Positions 14,910-23,858 of a stretch of DNA of 36,037 nucleotides are shown one piece after another. Each line of letters starts with the position of its first letter. The first letter of the stretch is position 1. The position numbers and the translations under genes were made by a program. The stretch comes from Sphingobium chlorophenolicum. Its GTDB lineage: Bacteria; Pseudomonadota; Alphaproteobacteria; Sphingomonadales; Sphingomonadaceae. The notes beneath the pieces were generated by a model, which was not told the DNA's origin, made no database searches, and was given only the letters and a program-made list of their open reading frames with translations. The stretch covers positions 1 to 36,037 of the forward strand of contig NZ_JFHR01000052.1 of the NCBI RefSeq assembly GCF_000722875.1, read 5' to 3'.

Positions 14910-15589
14910 TGCCCAAGCTCCCGAGACCAGTTGATGGCGTTGACGTAGATGCCGAGCGGGTTCGCCCTGAGCCGGTCGGCGTTGCGCGGGATCTGCAACA
15001 CGATCGTCAGGATCGCGGTCCAGCGCGTGGTCTCGGCGAGCTGACCGTTCTCATAGCGGCGCTCGACCCAGGCGACGCGGAAGCTGTCGGGCGACGCTCG
15101 AATGACGCTGGAGACGTCGACGGCGATCTGCTGGCGGCCGACCTTGGTGAACGGGTCGTTTGACCTCGCATAGTCGTTCAGCGCCATCGCTCCGCGATCG
15201 GTCGTGAAATCATAGGCGCGCAGCCAATTCTGCCGAACGATAATGGCGTCGGCGGGTATCGAGCGGATCTGCTCGATGAAGCGCGCCAGGTGAAAGGCGA
15301 TCTGCGGATCGGTCGGACGATAGTCGGCTTCGGCCGGCGCGACGGCCTGAGCCTGTCCAAGCCGATCGACCTGCACCACCCAAGGGACGATCGTTCCGCG
15401 TGCCGAATGTACGACGAGCGCGGTAGCGAACCCGGCTGACAGGATCAGCGAGCCGAAGGCCATCAGCCGCCAGTTCTTTGCCTGCACGCGCGATGCGCCG
15501 ATGCGCTCGTCCCAGACCTGCGCGGCACGCTGATAGGGTGTCTCGGGCTCGGCGGCTTTGCCGTAGTGAGTGGAGGGTCGTTTGAACAT
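14906..15589 (-). CDS. trbF: TrbF, VirB8-like assembly protein
   Basis: The product is 227 residues with one transmembrane helix at about 43-63 and a periplasmic VirB8-type domain thereafter (TDPQIAFHLARFIEQIRSIP, NWLRAYDFTTDRGAMALNDY). It is the inner-membrane assembly factor of the type IV secretion channel. The ATG shares its last base with the trbL stop (15589), so the two are tightly coupled. Confidence 0.95.
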   Translation of the reverse strand: MFKRPSTHYGKAAEPETPYQRAAQVWDERIGASRVQAKNWRLMAFGSLILSAGFATALVVHSARGTIVPWVVQVDRLGQAQAVAPAEADYRPTDPQIAFHLARFIEQIRSIPADAIIVRQNWLRAYDFTTDRGAMALNDYARSNDPFTKVGRQQIAVDVSSVIRASPDSFRVAWVERRYENGQLAETTRWTAILTIVLQIPRNADRLRANPLGIYVNAINWSRELGQ

Positions 15590-16953
15590 TAGCGATCACC
15601 TTCGGAAAGATTGACGGAAGAGCCGCCGCCATGCGCGTCGCCGGAACGGACGGCATGGGCCGTGGCCTGGACGGCATGGGTCATGCGTTGCGAGCGGCGC
15701 ATCCGCTGGGCCCAGGCCGGCGGCCCGCCAGCGTTCGCGGACCCGGGGGACGCAGCTCCGTCACCGGCGCCATCGCCACCGGCCGAGCCCATGGTGGATG
15801 AGCCGCCCGTCGCTTCGAATGCGGCCTTACCGCCGGCGTTGAAGCTGGAGCGCATGCTCTCGGCGGCACGCGAAGCGGCGCGACGGAGCGGTGAGACAGC
15901 AGCACTACCACCTGCGCGGGCGACTCCCCCGAGACCGGAAGCAACCCCGGCCGCACCAGATTGGCCGGCTGCGCCGAGGCTGTAAGCGGTAGAGGCGCCG
16001 CCTGCGACGGCTGCGCCGCCGCGAGCGGCCGCGGCCGCACCGCCGGCCAGAGCCACGCCACCGGATGCAGCGGCGCCGACGACGCCAGCGCCTGCCGCGA
16101 CCATTCCGCCTGCGGCGAGGCCGGTTCCGACCGCGGCGCCGGCGCTGAGCTGGGGACCGCCGGAGACGATGCCGCTGGCGATGCCGGGGCCGAAAATGCC
16201 GAGCCCGAGTAGCGACAGCGCGGCGAGCACGATCGCCATGGCCTCGTCGATCGTCGGGTTCTGGCCGCCGAAGCCGGACGTGAACTCGGAGAAAAGTGTC
16301 GAACCGATGCCGATGATGACGGCGAGCACGAGAACCTTGATGCCGGACGAGATGACGTTGCCGAGCACGCGCTCCGCCATGAAGGCGGACTTGCCGAAGA
16401 GGCCGAAGGGGATCAGCACGAAACCGGCGAGCGTCGTCAGCTTGAATTCGATGAGCGTGACGAAGAGCTGGATGGCGAGGATGAAGAAGGCGAGCAGGAC
16501 CAGCGCCCAGGCAAGGAACATGCAGGCGATCTGGATGAAGTTCTCGAAGAAACTCCAGTATCCCATCAGGCTGGAGATGGAATCGAGCAGCGGTCGGCCG
16601 GCGTCGAGGCCCGTCTGCGCAACTTTTCCGGGGCGCATGAGATCAGCGGTCGAGAAGCCGGTGCCACTCGCCTTCAGGCCGAGGCCGGCGAAGCTCTCGA
16701 AAACGATCCGGGCGAGGTTGTTCCAGTTGCCGATGATGTAGGCGAAGACGCCGACGAACAGGGTCTTCTTGACCAGCCGCGCCATGATGTCGTCGTCGGC
16801 GCCCCAGCTCCAGAACAGCGCCGCGAGCGTCACGTCGATGACGATCAGCGTCGTGGCGATGAAGGCGACTTCGCCGCTGAGCAGGCCGAACCCGCTGTCG
16901 ATGTAGCGGGTGAAGACCTCGAGGAAGTGGTCGATGACGCCGGTGCCGCCCAT
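15589..16953 (-). CDS. trbL: TrbL, VirB6-like inner-membrane channel protein
   Basis: The product is 454 residues from the ATG at 16953. A longer open frame upstream overlaps trbK and is low in hydrophobic content, so it is rejected as the start. Six or so transmembrane helices fill residues 25-300. The C-terminal third is Gly/Ala-rich and low in complexity, then polar, as is usual for TrbL. It forms the inner-membrane pore through which DNA passes. It lies 4 bases after the trbK stop. Confidence 0.93.
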   Translation of the reverse strand: MGGTGVIDHFLEVFTRYIDSGFGLLSGEVAFIATTLIVIDVTLAALFWSWGADDDIMARLVKKTLFVGVFAYIIGNWNNLARIVFESFAGLGLKASGTGFSTADLMRPGKVAQTGLDAGRPLLDSISSLMGYWSFFENFIQIACMFLAWALVLLAFFILAIQLFVTLIEFKLTTLAGFVLIPFGLFGKSAFMAERVLGNVISSGIKVLVLAVIIGIGSTLFSEFTSGFGGQNPTIDEAMAIVLAALSLLGLGIFGPGIASGIVSGGPQLSAGAAVGTGLAAGGMVAAGAGVVGAAASGGVALAGGAAAAARGGAAVAGGASTAYSLGAAGQSGAAGVASGLGGVARAGGSAAVSPLRRAASRAAESMRSSFNAGGKAAFEATGGSSTMGSAGGDGAGDGAASPGSANAGGPPAWAQRMRRSQRMTHAVQATAHAVRSGDAHGGGSSVNLSEGDR

Positions 16954-16957
16954 GATG

Positions 16958-17344
16958 CTATCGCGCCTCGTCGAGTTGCGGAGTGTTCGGTGCGGAGGGT
17001 GTCGCGGTCGGCGCTTCGGTCCGCTGCGACTGAGGTGTGAGGCCATCGCGCGGTGGGGGTGGCATGTCCGGCAACCGCTCGGCGGGACGGGCGCCGGGCG
17101 CGAGGAAGCGCTGGCGGTTTTCCGCCCAGGCACGGCGGCATTCCGGATCGCGCGGTCCCTCTTCGCCGAGCGCCTGGCAGCGGATTAAGGCGTCCCGCAG
17201 GGGATTGGCCGGCGCCTCCGCGGCGCGGCCGGACCGCCAGGTCTCGGGCGCCTCCTCTTTCCGGGTCATCTCGATCGCGGTCGCGGTGACCGCGACAGCG
17301 ACGAACACCACGGCGCCGAGTCGGGCGAGCATCTTCCCGTCCAT
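16958..17344 (-). CDS. trbK: TrbK-like putative entry-exclusion protein (TrbK-alt type)
   Basis: The product is 128 residues from the ATG at 17344, preceded by a GAGGGCA-like ribosome site. One hydrophobic segment at about residues 5-24 is followed by a hydrophilic, proline-rich periplasmic part with PLRDALIRCQALGEEGPRD and ECRRAWAENRQRF. The pair of cysteines in CQxLGxxxxxDxxCRxAW is the signature of the alternative TrbK found between trbJ and trbL in alphaproteobacteria. Such proteins are thought to block mating with cells that already hold the element. Confidence 0.85.
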   Translation of the reverse strand: MDGKMLARLGAVVFVAVAVTATAIEMTRKEEAPETWRSGRAAEAPANPLRDALIRCQALGEEGPRDPECRRAWAENRQRFLAPGARPAERLPDMPPPPRDGLTPQSQRTEAPTATPSAPNTPQLDEAR

Positions 17345-17354
17345 CGCCGTGCCC

Positions 17355-18125
17355 TCAGTTGCCGTTCGGGAACATGCGGGCATTGCCGGGTTGGTAGCCG
17401 CTGCCCGGTGTGAGGAAGCGGCGGCGCTGCTCGCGACCCTGCTCGGCAGCGGCAGCGCGCTCGGCCTCCGATAGGCTCTGGGCGCGGCCGTTGGCAGCGA
17501 CAACGGCGGTGAGGTCGGCGAGCTGCTGCGCCTGGAGCGCCAGGAGCTGATTGCCGGCCTGCGTTGCCTGCAACGCGCCCGTCGCGCCCTGGCTCTGGCC
17601 GACCAGCGCCGACATCTCGCTGCGGTTGGTGTCGATGTTGCCGACGACGCCGGCCTGCACGCGCAGGGCGTCCTGCAAGCCGCCGACGGTGTTCTGCCAG
17701 CGCTCGCGCGCCTGCGTGACGAGCGCCTGATCGGAGGCGGACATCGAGGCGTTGCCGTAGGTTGTCTGGAACGCACGGTCGATCTGCTGGACGTTGAGGG
17801 CGATGCCCTGCGCCTGTTGCAGAAGCTGCTGCGTGCGCTGGACGGACTGCTGAAGTTGCTGGAGCGAGGAGTACGGCAAGCTCGCCAGGTTGCGGGCCTG
17901 ATTGATCAGCATGGTCGCTTCATTCTGAAGCTGGGTGATCTGCTGATTGACCTGCTGGAGCGTGCGCGCCGCCGTCAGCACGTTCTGCGCATAGTTGGTC
18001 GGGTCGTAGACGATCCACTGCGCGGCCGCGGGCGGCGCGAGGATCGGCGACAGCGCGAGCGGCGCGGCAAGGAGTGCGGCGGTCATGCGCAGCGCGCGCG
18101 AGCGGGAACGAACGGAACGGGTCAT
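17355..18125 (-). CDS. trbJ: TrbJ, VirB5-like pilus-associated protein
   Basis: The product is 256 residues from the ATG at 18125, which overlaps the trbE stop by 4 bases (ATGA). A signal peptide ends near AAAQW (residue 36 or so). The mature part opens with IVYDPTNYAQNVLTAARTLQ, the TrbJ hallmark, and then long glutamine-rich helices likely to form coiled coils. VirB5-type proteins sit at the pilus tip and help contact recipients. Confidence 0.94.
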   Translation of the reverse strand: MTRSVRSRSRALRMTAALLAAPLALSPILAPPAAAQWIVYDPTNYAQNVLTAARTLQQVNQQITQLQNEATMLINQARNLASLPYSSLQQLQQSVQRTQQLLQQAQGIALNVQQIDRAFQTTYGNASMSASDQALVTQARERWQNTVGGLQDALRVQAGVVGNIDTNRSEMSALVGQSQGATGALQATQAGNQLLALQAQQLADLTAVVAANGRAQSLSEAERAAAAEQGREQRRRFLTPGSGYQPGNARMFPNGN

Positions 18126-20578
18126 GGGCGTGCCTCCAGATCGGTTTGAGGGGTGACGTTGGTGAGGTTGGCGATGAGGTCGGCGGCCCAGGCGAGCCGA
18201 TTTTCGGCAAGCCACTCGGCGAGAAAGCCATCGGTGCCGCTGCGGGCGTGAACCTCAGCGATCAGGGCCTGATGCTGCTTCGAAGAGGCGGCGCAGAGCG
18301 CGAGCGCCACGTCCGAAAGGCCCAGCTCGAACAGCCGGTTTCCCCTGCGGCTCTGGCAGTAATAGTCGCGCTTAGGCATCGCCCGCGCGAGGATTTCGAT
18401 CTGGCGATCGTTCAGGCCGAAGCGGCGATAGATGGCGGTTATTTGCGGCTCGATCGCGCGTTCGTTGGGGAGCAGGATGCGCGTCTGGCAGCTCTCGATG
18501 ATGGCCGGCGCGATCGCCGAGCCGTCGATGTCGGACAGCGACTGAGTGGCGAAGATGACGCTGGCGTTCTTCTTGCGCAGCGTCTTCAGCCATTCGCGGA
18601 GCTGCCCGGCGAAACCTTCGTCATCAAGTGCGAGCCAGCCTTCATCGACGATCAACAGCGTCGGCCGTCCGTCGAGACGGTCCTCGATGCGATGAAAGAG
18701 ATAGGCGAGAACGGCGGCGGCAGCGCCGGTGCCGATCAGTCCCTCGGTCTCGAAGACCTGAACATTTGCCTCGCCCAGATGCTCGGCCTCGGCATCGAGC
18801 AGCCGGCCATAGGGGCCGCCGACACAATAAGGTCGCAGCGCCTGTTTCAGGTCGTTGGATTGAAGGAGAACGGACAGGCCCGTCAGGGTCCGTTCGCTGA
18901 CGGGCGCGGAGGCCAGCGACGACAGCGCCGACCAGAGGTGCTCCTTAACCTCGGGCGTGACCGGTACGCTCTCGCGGCCCAGGATCGCGATCAGCCAGTC
19001 GGAAGCCCAGGCGCGCTCGGCGACGTCATCGATGCGGGCCAGCGGCTGGAGCGACACGCTGTCGTCGGCGCCTTCGGTCAGTCCGCCGCCGAGATCATGC
19101 CAGTCGCCCCGCATCGCGAGGGCTGCGGCCCGGATTGAACCGCCGAAGTCGAAGGCGAAGACCTGCGACTGCGGATAGCGCCGGAATTGCAGCGCCATCA
19201 GCGCCAGCAGCACCGACTTGCCGGCGCCGGTTGGGCCGACGATCAGCGTATGGCCGACATCGCCGACATGGATGGAAAGCCGGAACGGGGTCGAGCCTTC
19301 GGTCTTACCGAACAGCAGTGGGGGTGCTGCAAGGTGCTCGTCCCGTTCCGGTCCCGCCCACACCGCTGACAGCGGGATCATGTGGGCGAGATTCAGTGTC
19401 GAGATCGGCGGTTGGCGAACATTGGCGTAGACATGGCCGGGCAGCGACCCGAGCCAGGCGTCTACGGCGTTAATGGTCTCGGGCATCGCCGTGAAGTCGC
19501 GGCCCTGGATGACCTTCTCGACGAGGCGAAGCTTTTCGGCGGCGATGCGGGGATCGTCGTCCCAAACTGCAATCGTCGCCGTCACATAGGCCTGACCGGC
19601 GTAGTCGGCGCCCAGCTCCTGCAGCGCCATGTCGGCGTCGGCAGCCTTGTTAGCCGCGTCGGTGTCGACCAGGGCTGAAGCCTCGTTGGTCATCACCTCC
19701 TTGAGGATGGCCGCGATCGACTTGCGCTTAGCGAACCATTGCCGCCGGATCTTGGTCAGCAGCTTGGTGGCGTCGGTCTTGTCGAGCAGCACGGCCCGTG
19801 TCGACCAGCGATAGGGAAAGGCCAGCCGGTTCAGCTCGTCGAGGATGCCGGGCGTGGTCGCGGTCGGGAAGCCGACAATGGTGAGGATGCGCAGATGCGT
19901 ATCGCCGAGGCGAGGCTCGAGGCCGCCGGTGAGCGGCTGATCGGCAAGAAGCGCATCGAGGTACATCGGCGTCTCGGGGACTCGGACGCGATGCCTCTTG
20001 GTCGAAACCGTCGAGTGCAGGTAGGTGAGCGTCTCTCCGTCATCGAGCCAGGCGCATTCGGGCATGAAGGCGTCGATGAGCTGGAGGATGCGATCAGTGC
20101 GATCGGCGAATCCGCGCAGGATCTCATGCGCATCGACGCCGGCGTGGTCGCGGCCCTCGTAGAGCCAGGTCTCGGCGCGCGCCGCATCCTCGGCCGGCGG
20201 CAGATAGAGGAAGGTCAGGAAGTAGCTGGACTCGAAATGCGCCCCGGCTTCCTCGAAGTCGGCCTTGCGTTCGGCGTCGACGAGGCCGGAGGCACTGTCG
20301 GCGAACATGCTGGCGGGATAGGTGGCGGCGCCATGGCGCTGCGCCTCGACGAAGATCGCCCAGCCTGAGCCGAGGCGACGGAAGGCGTTGTTGAGCCGGC
20401 CGGCGACTGCGACCAGCTCGGCCGGTACTGCACTGTCGAGATCTGGGCCACGAAAGCGCGCGGTGCGCTGCAGGCTGCCGTCCTTGTTCAGGACGATGCC
20501 TTCCCCGACCAAGGCGACCCAAGGGAGGTAGTCGGCGAGCCGGGTGTTGCGGTTGCGATATTCGGCGAGGTTCATCAT
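18122..20578 (-). CDS. trbE: TrbE, VirB4-like ATPase
   Basis: The product is 818 residues. Walker A GPTGAGKS is at 448-455 and Walker B LLIVDEGW at about 641-648. The N-terminal half is the CagE/VirB4 N-domain, and the start MMNLAEYRNRNTRLADYLPW is typical of TrbE. It powers pilus assembly and substrate transfer at the inner membrane. The 5' end lies 12 bases after the trbD stop. Confidence 0.96.
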   Translation of the reverse strand: MMNLAEYRNRNTRLADYLPWVALVGEGIVLNKDGSLQRTARFRGPDLDSAVPAELVAVAGRLNNAFRRLGSGWAIFVEAQRHGAATYPASMFADSASGLVDAERKADFEEAGAHFESSYFLTFLYLPPAEDAARAETWLYEGRDHAGVDAHEILRGFADRTDRILQLIDAFMPECAWLDDGETLTYLHSTVSTKRHRVRVPETPMYLDALLADQPLTGGLEPRLGDTHLRILTIVGFPTATTPGILDELNRLAFPYRWSTRAVLLDKTDATKLLTKIRRQWFAKRKSIAAILKEVMTNEASALVDTDAANKAADADMALQELGADYAGQAYVTATIAVWDDDPRIAAEKLRLVEKVIQGRDFTAMPETINAVDAWLGSLPGHVYANVRQPPISTLNLAHMIPLSAVWAGPERDEHLAAPPLLFGKTEGSTPFRLSIHVGDVGHTLIVGPTGAGKSVLLALMALQFRRYPQSQVFAFDFGGSIRAAALAMRGDWHDLGGGLTEGADDSVSLQPLARIDDVAERAWASDWLIAILGRESVPVTPEVKEHLWSALSSLASAPVSERTLTGLSVLLQSNDLKQALRPYCVGGPYGRLLDAEAEHLGEANVQVFETEGLIGTGAAAAVLAYLFHRIEDRLDGRPTLLIVDEGWLALDDEGFAGQLREWLKTLRKKNASVIFATQSLSDIDGSAIAPAIIESCQTRILLPNERAIEPQITAIYRRFGLNDRQIEILARAMPKRDYYCQSRRGNRLFELGLSDVALALCAASSKQHQALIAEVHARSGTDGFLAEWLAENRLAWAADLIANLTNVTPQTDLEARP

Positions 20579-20590
20579 CGGCGTCGCTCC

Positions 20591-20872
20591 TCAAACCGAC
20601 AGGTGGCCGGGAATGCGCAGATGCTTGCGCACGACGTCGACGAACTGCGGATCGCGCTTGGCCGCCCAGACAGCCGCGAAATGCCCGACGGCCCAAAGGC
20701 CGAGACCGACCAGCCAGAGGCGCAGGCCAAGGCCGAGCGCGGCGGCCAGCGTGCCGTTAAGAATGGCGAGCGAGCGCGGGGCGCCGCCGAGCAGGATGTG
20801 CTCGGTTAGCGCGCGGTGGACTGGGACCGAGAAGCCCGGCAGCTCGCCGCCATGGTCCGCACCATCGGCCAT
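20591..20872 (-). CDS. trbD: TrbD, VirB3-like membrane protein
   Basis: The product is 93 residues with two close hydrophobic segments at about 34-54 and 52-72. The N-terminal FSVPVHRALTEHILLGGAPR is the conserved VirB3/TrbD entry motif, and the C-terminal KRDPQFVDVVRKHLR is also typical. It works with the TrbE ATPase at the inner membrane. Its first base is the last base of the trbC stop region, so the genes are coupled. Confidence 0.94.
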   Translation of the reverse strand: MADGADHGGELPGFSVPVHRALTEHILLGGAPRSLAILNGTLAAALGLGLRLWLVGLGLWAVGHFAAVWAAKRDPQFVDVVRKHLRIPGHLSV

Positions 20873-21204
20873 CAGACGAGCGCTCCGCCGCCGAACGAGA
20901 AGAACGACAGGAAGAAGCTGGACGCGGCGAAGGCGATCGAAAGACCGAAGACGATCTGGATCAGCTTGCGCGCGCCGCCCGACGTGTCGCCAAAGGCGAG
21001 TGTCAGGCCGGTGATGATGATGATCATCACCGCGATGATCTTGGCGACCGGCCCCTCGATGGATTCGAGGATGGATTGCAGCGGAGCTTCCCAGGGCATC
21101 GACGAACCGGACGCGTGAGCGGCGGGCGCGAGCGCCAGCGTGAGGAAGGTGACGGACACGGCCGTTGCGATGTGGCGGCGGATGCGCAGGGCATGCTTGA
21201 TCAT
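20872..21204 (-). CDS. trbC: TrbC, VirB2-like pilin
   Basis: The product is 110 residues from the ATG at 21204, overlapping the trbB stop by 4 bases. A signal peptide ends near AHASG (about residue 33). Two hydrophobic helices follow, at about 55-72 and 83-105, as in conjugative pilins, with the family-typical FGDTSGGARKLIQIVFGLSIAF. A longer upstream frame overlaps trbB and is not credible. The mature peptide would be the pilus subunit and may be cyclised by the TraF peptidase encoded at 31764. Confidence 0.93.
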   Translation of the reverse strand: MIKHALRIRRHIATAVSVTFLTLALAPAAHASGSSMPWEAPLQSILESIEGPVAKIIAVMIIIITGLTLAFGDTSGGARKLIQIVFGLSIAFAASSFFLSFFSFGGGALV

Positions 21205-22184
21205 GACGGGTCTCCTGTGAGGGGCTGGATTGCGGGAGTGACGCGGTAGTCGCCGTCGGGGCCGAGGCCCTCGATGCGGGCGAGTTCGGCCAGGCGGCGC
21301 GATGCGCCGCGGCCCGAGAGAACGGCGACGTAATCGATCGTCTCGGCGATCAGCGCGCGCGGGACGGTGACGACGGCTTCTTGGATGAGCTGCTCCATGC
21401 GGCGCAGCGCGCCGATCGCGGTCCCCGCATGGATGGTTCCGACGCCGCCGGGATGGCCGGTGCCCCAGGCCTTCAGCAGATCGAGAGCCTCGGCGCCGCG
21501 CACTTCGCCGATCGGGATGCGGTCGGGGCGCAGGCGAAGCGAGGAGCGAACAAGATCGGAGAGCGAGGCGACGCCGTCCTTGGTCCGCATGGCGACCAGA
21601 TTGGGCGCCGCGCACTGCAGCTCGCGGGTGTCTTCTATCAGGACGACGCGGTCCGAGGTCTTGGACACTTCGGCCAGCAATGCGTTGGTGAGAGTTGTCT
21701 TGCCTGTGGAGGTGCCGCCGGCGACGAGGATGTTGCGTCGGTCGGCGACGGCCTGGCGCAACGTCTCGGCCTGGCCCGCGGCCATGATCCCAGCGGCGAC
21801 ATAATCGTCGAGCGTGAAGACAGCGACGGCGGGTTTGCGGATCGCAAAGGCCGGCGCTGAGACGACGGGAGGCAGCAGCCCCTCGAACCGCTCTCCCGTC
21901 TCGGGCAACTCGGCCGAAACCCGCGGGGCGCCGGGATGCACTTCAGCGCCGACGTGGTGGGCGACCAGGCGGATGATACGCTCGCCATCGGATGGCGACA
22001 GCAGTTCGCCCGTGTCAGAAAGCCCCTCGGAAAGCCGGTCGACCCAGAGCCGGCCATCGGGGTTGAGCATCACCTCGACGATCGCGGGGTCTTCCAGATA
22101 CCGGGCGATGGCGGGGCCGAGGGCGGTGCGCAGCATGCGCGCGCCGCGAAGAATCGCCTCCGATTTCTGGTGATTGGCCGCCAC
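21201..22184 (-). CDS. trbB: TrbB, VirB11-like ATPase
   Basis: The product is 327 residues from the GTG at 22184; GGGGAC lies just upstream. Walker A is GGTSTGKT (156-163). The downstream RIPIGEVRGAEALDLLKAWG and TGHPGGVGTIHAG are the Asp/His-box region of VirB11-type hexameric ATPases. It drives pilus building and DNA transfer switching. In related elements its neighbour upstream is copG/traG; here a 4-kb cargo block separates them, so the promoter must lie within 22185-22410. Confidence 0.95.
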   Translation of the reverse strand: MAANHQKSEAILRGARMLRTALGPAIARYLEDPAIVEVMLNPDGRLWVDRLSEGLSDTGELLSPSDGERIIRLVAHHVGAEVHPGAPRVSAELPETGERFEGLLPPVVSAPAFAIRKPAVAVFTLDDYVAAGIMAAGQAETLRQAVADRRNILVAGGTSTGKTTLTNALLAEVSKTSDRVVLIEDTRELQCAAPNLVAMRTKDGVASLSDLVRSSLRLRPDRIPIGEVRGAEALDLLKAWGTGHPGGVGTIHAGTAIGALRRMEQLIQEAVVTVPRALIAETIDYVAVLSGRGASRRLAELARIEGLGPDGDYRVTPAIQPLTGDPS

Positions 22185-22410
22185 GTCGTCCCCGTTCTCT
22201 TGCGGGTCCGCGATGCGCGGCCCTGGATCGGGGACGAGTAGAAGAGTCAGAAATCATGGCCTGACAACAACCGTTATGTGGTCGTCGTACTCTGGCGTAC
22301 AAAGACAGGCGAACGGCGGAACGATGAGTTACTTGCCGCCCGAGCCGGACATCCTACCGGCCTGGGCGGGAGGACTATTCCGAGTCGCGGGTGATCGCGG
22401 AGGGCATGCC
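22185..22410. promoter_or_regulatory. Intergenic region upstream of trbB
   Basis: This is the 226-base gap between the trbB start and the end of the LysR gene at 22411. It must carry the trbB-I promoter unless transcription crosses the cargo. I see a TGGTCGTCGTACTCTGGCGT stretch with repeated GTAC near 22288-22300, but no clear promoter consensus. A 43-codon frame from ATG 22324 looks non-coding. Confidence 0.3.
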
Positions 22411-23295
22411 TCAGATCTTCATCGTCTCTGCAAGGAAGTCGACAAACGCGCGTGAAGCTGGCTTTGATGCACGACCGGCGGGGAGAACGGCGTGGACATC
22501 GACCATTCCCATTTCCCAATCGGCCAGAACGCGGACGAGGCTGCCGTGCTGCAGTTCCGGAGAGCATCCCCAGGTCGATGTCGACGCGATCCCGAGGCCA
22601 GCCACGGCGGCGGTGATGGCTGCTTCATTGACCGAGATGTTGAGAGAGGCGTCGAGACGAACGGAAACAGACTTCCCATGCGAGCGGAAGACCCAGCCAT
22701 CCGGCCGCATGCCCGAGGGGCCGAGGATGACCGAATGTGAAGAGAGATCGGCTGGCTTTCTGGGCGCGCCCGCTCGCTCAAGATAGGTGGGAGACGCCAC
22801 TAGCATCCGCGGAGAAGTCCCGAGCTTTCTGGCCATCATGCCGGAATCTTCAAGGACGCCAAATCGGAGAGCAACGTCGACGGCCTCGTTGATAAGATCT
22901 TGGCGGCGATCAACAAGCACGAGATCTATTCGTAGCGCTGGATGGGTCCGCATAAACGCGGGTAGCCGCGGAATGAGTTCGCGCATCGCGAAGCTGGTGG
23001 TCGCTCCCACGCGCAGCACACCTCGAAGCTCGCCGTTTCCGCGTATCTCGTGCTCAGCTTCCTCGAGGACCGTCAGTACAGGTTCCACACGAGCCAGATA
23101 TTGAGCTCCCGCCTCCGTGAGAGTCACGGCGCGGGTCGAGCGGGTCAGCAGCGTAACCCCGACCTCCTTTTCCAGCGTCGCAATGATGCGGGAGACGGAG
23201 GGTTGCGACAGGCCCACTTCGCGCGCCGCGGCGCCGAAGCTCCCGGTACGAGCGACGCGGCCGAGGAGATATAGCGCGCCCAGCCTATCAGTCAT
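22411..23295 (-). CDS. LysR-family regulator (CrgA-like group)
   Basis: The product is 294 residues if it starts at the ATG at 23295 (MTDRLGALYLLGRVARTGSF); an in-frame ATG at 23313 would add 6 residues. The first is preferred because LysR proteins rarely have more than about 10 residues before the HTH. The HTH (FGAAAREVGLSQPSVSRIIA) and EKEVGVTLLTRSTRAVTLTE are typical. The substrate-binding part resembles CrgA-type LysR proteins (RFGVLEDSGMMARKLGTSPR). It is divergent from MAPEG-wrbA and probably controls them, sensing an electrophile or quinone (inference). Confidence 0.86.
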   Translation of the reverse strand: MTDRLGALYLLGRVARTGSFGAAAREVGLSQPSVSRIIATLEKEVGVTLLTRSTRAVTLTEAGAQYLARVEPVLTVLEEAEHEIRGNGELRGVLRVGATTSFAMRELIPRLPAFMRTHPALRIDLVLVDRRQDLINEAVDVALRFGVLEDSGMMARKLGTSPRMLVASPTYLERAGAPRKPADLSSHSVILGPSGMRPDGWVFRSHGKSVSVRLDASLNISVNEAAITAAVAGLGIASTSTWGCSPELQHGSLVRVLADWEMGMVDVHAVLPAGRASKPASRAFVDFLAETMKI

Positions 23296-23297
23296 TC

Positions 23298-23311
23298 GAA
23301 ATCCGGATTTC
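23298..23311. promoter_or_regulatory. Palindrome GAAATCCGGATTTC at the LysR start
   Basis: This is a perfect 14-base palindrome lying between the two possible LysR start codons (23313 and 23295). A second short palindrome, ATGATCAATCAT, is at 23349-23360 in the same 79-97 base divergent region. Either could be the LysR binding site for the MAPEG promoter. If the first is an operator, it also supports the 23295 start. Confidence 0.4.
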
Positions 23312-23392
23312 ATCTAGTTGTCTGAGCAGGCTACCCAACGAAATCCAAATGATCAATCATCCGGCGCACGATCTGCAAGTTTTAGTCAATAG

Positions 23393-23800
23393 ATGGAGAT
23401 ATCGTTGGAAGCGCAGTCCCTAATTTTCGCAGGTATTCTCATCTGGGTTTCGGTCCTTGTGCAGCATGTGAACAACATGAAGACGCGGGGCGCGCAGTTT
23501 CTGATGAGCGATCGGTCGTCTCCTCTTTCCGAGGACGGGCTGACTGGTCGAGCCACACGCGCGTTGCGTAACAACATCGAGTCCGTCGCGATGTACGTGC
23601 CGATCGCCGCGGTCGCGGTCGCCATGCAGGTGTCGACGCCCGTCACCTATTGGTCGGCGCTCACCTGGATCGTCGTCCGGACGACCTTCAGTCTCGGCTA
23701 TTGGCTCAAGATCAATATGCTGCGCTCGCTCTCATGGTTGGTGGGCATGATCGCCATCGCCGCGTTCGCAGTGTCGCTGCTTCAGCAGGCCGCCGCCTGA
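23393..23800 (+). CDS. MAPEG-family membrane protein
   Basis: The product is 135 residues with about four transmembrane helices. RATRALRNNIESVAMYVPIA matches the conserved R-x-x-R-A-x-x-N-x-x-E pattern of MAPEG proteins (membrane-associated proteins in eicosanoid and glutathione metabolism), where these residues contact glutathione. Bacterial members may detoxify electrophiles or peroxides. It lies 58 bases before wrbA on the same strand and is divergent from a LysR gene. There is no strong ribosome site before the ATG. Confidence 0.86.
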   Translation: MEISLEAQSLIFAGILIWVSVLVQHVNNMKTRGAQFLMSDRSSPLSEDGLTGRATRALRNNIESVAMYVPIAAVAVAMQVSTPVTYWSALTWIVVRTTFSLGYWLKINMLRSLSWLVGMIAIAAFAVSLLQQAAA

Positions 23801-23858
23801 ACTGACGCGGCCCGATTTTCCATCCCCCATAACCACCATCGATCACGGAGAGCGTGTG

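Noticed and set aside
16954..17133. N-terminal extension of TrbL
   Set aside because: It overlaps trbK in another frame and is basic and non-hydrophobic; ATG 16953 fits the family.
22324..22455. 43-codon plus-strand frame (MSYLPPEPDILPAWAGG...)
   Set aside because: It is short, has no recognisable family, overlaps the LysR 3' end, and has no clear ribosome site.
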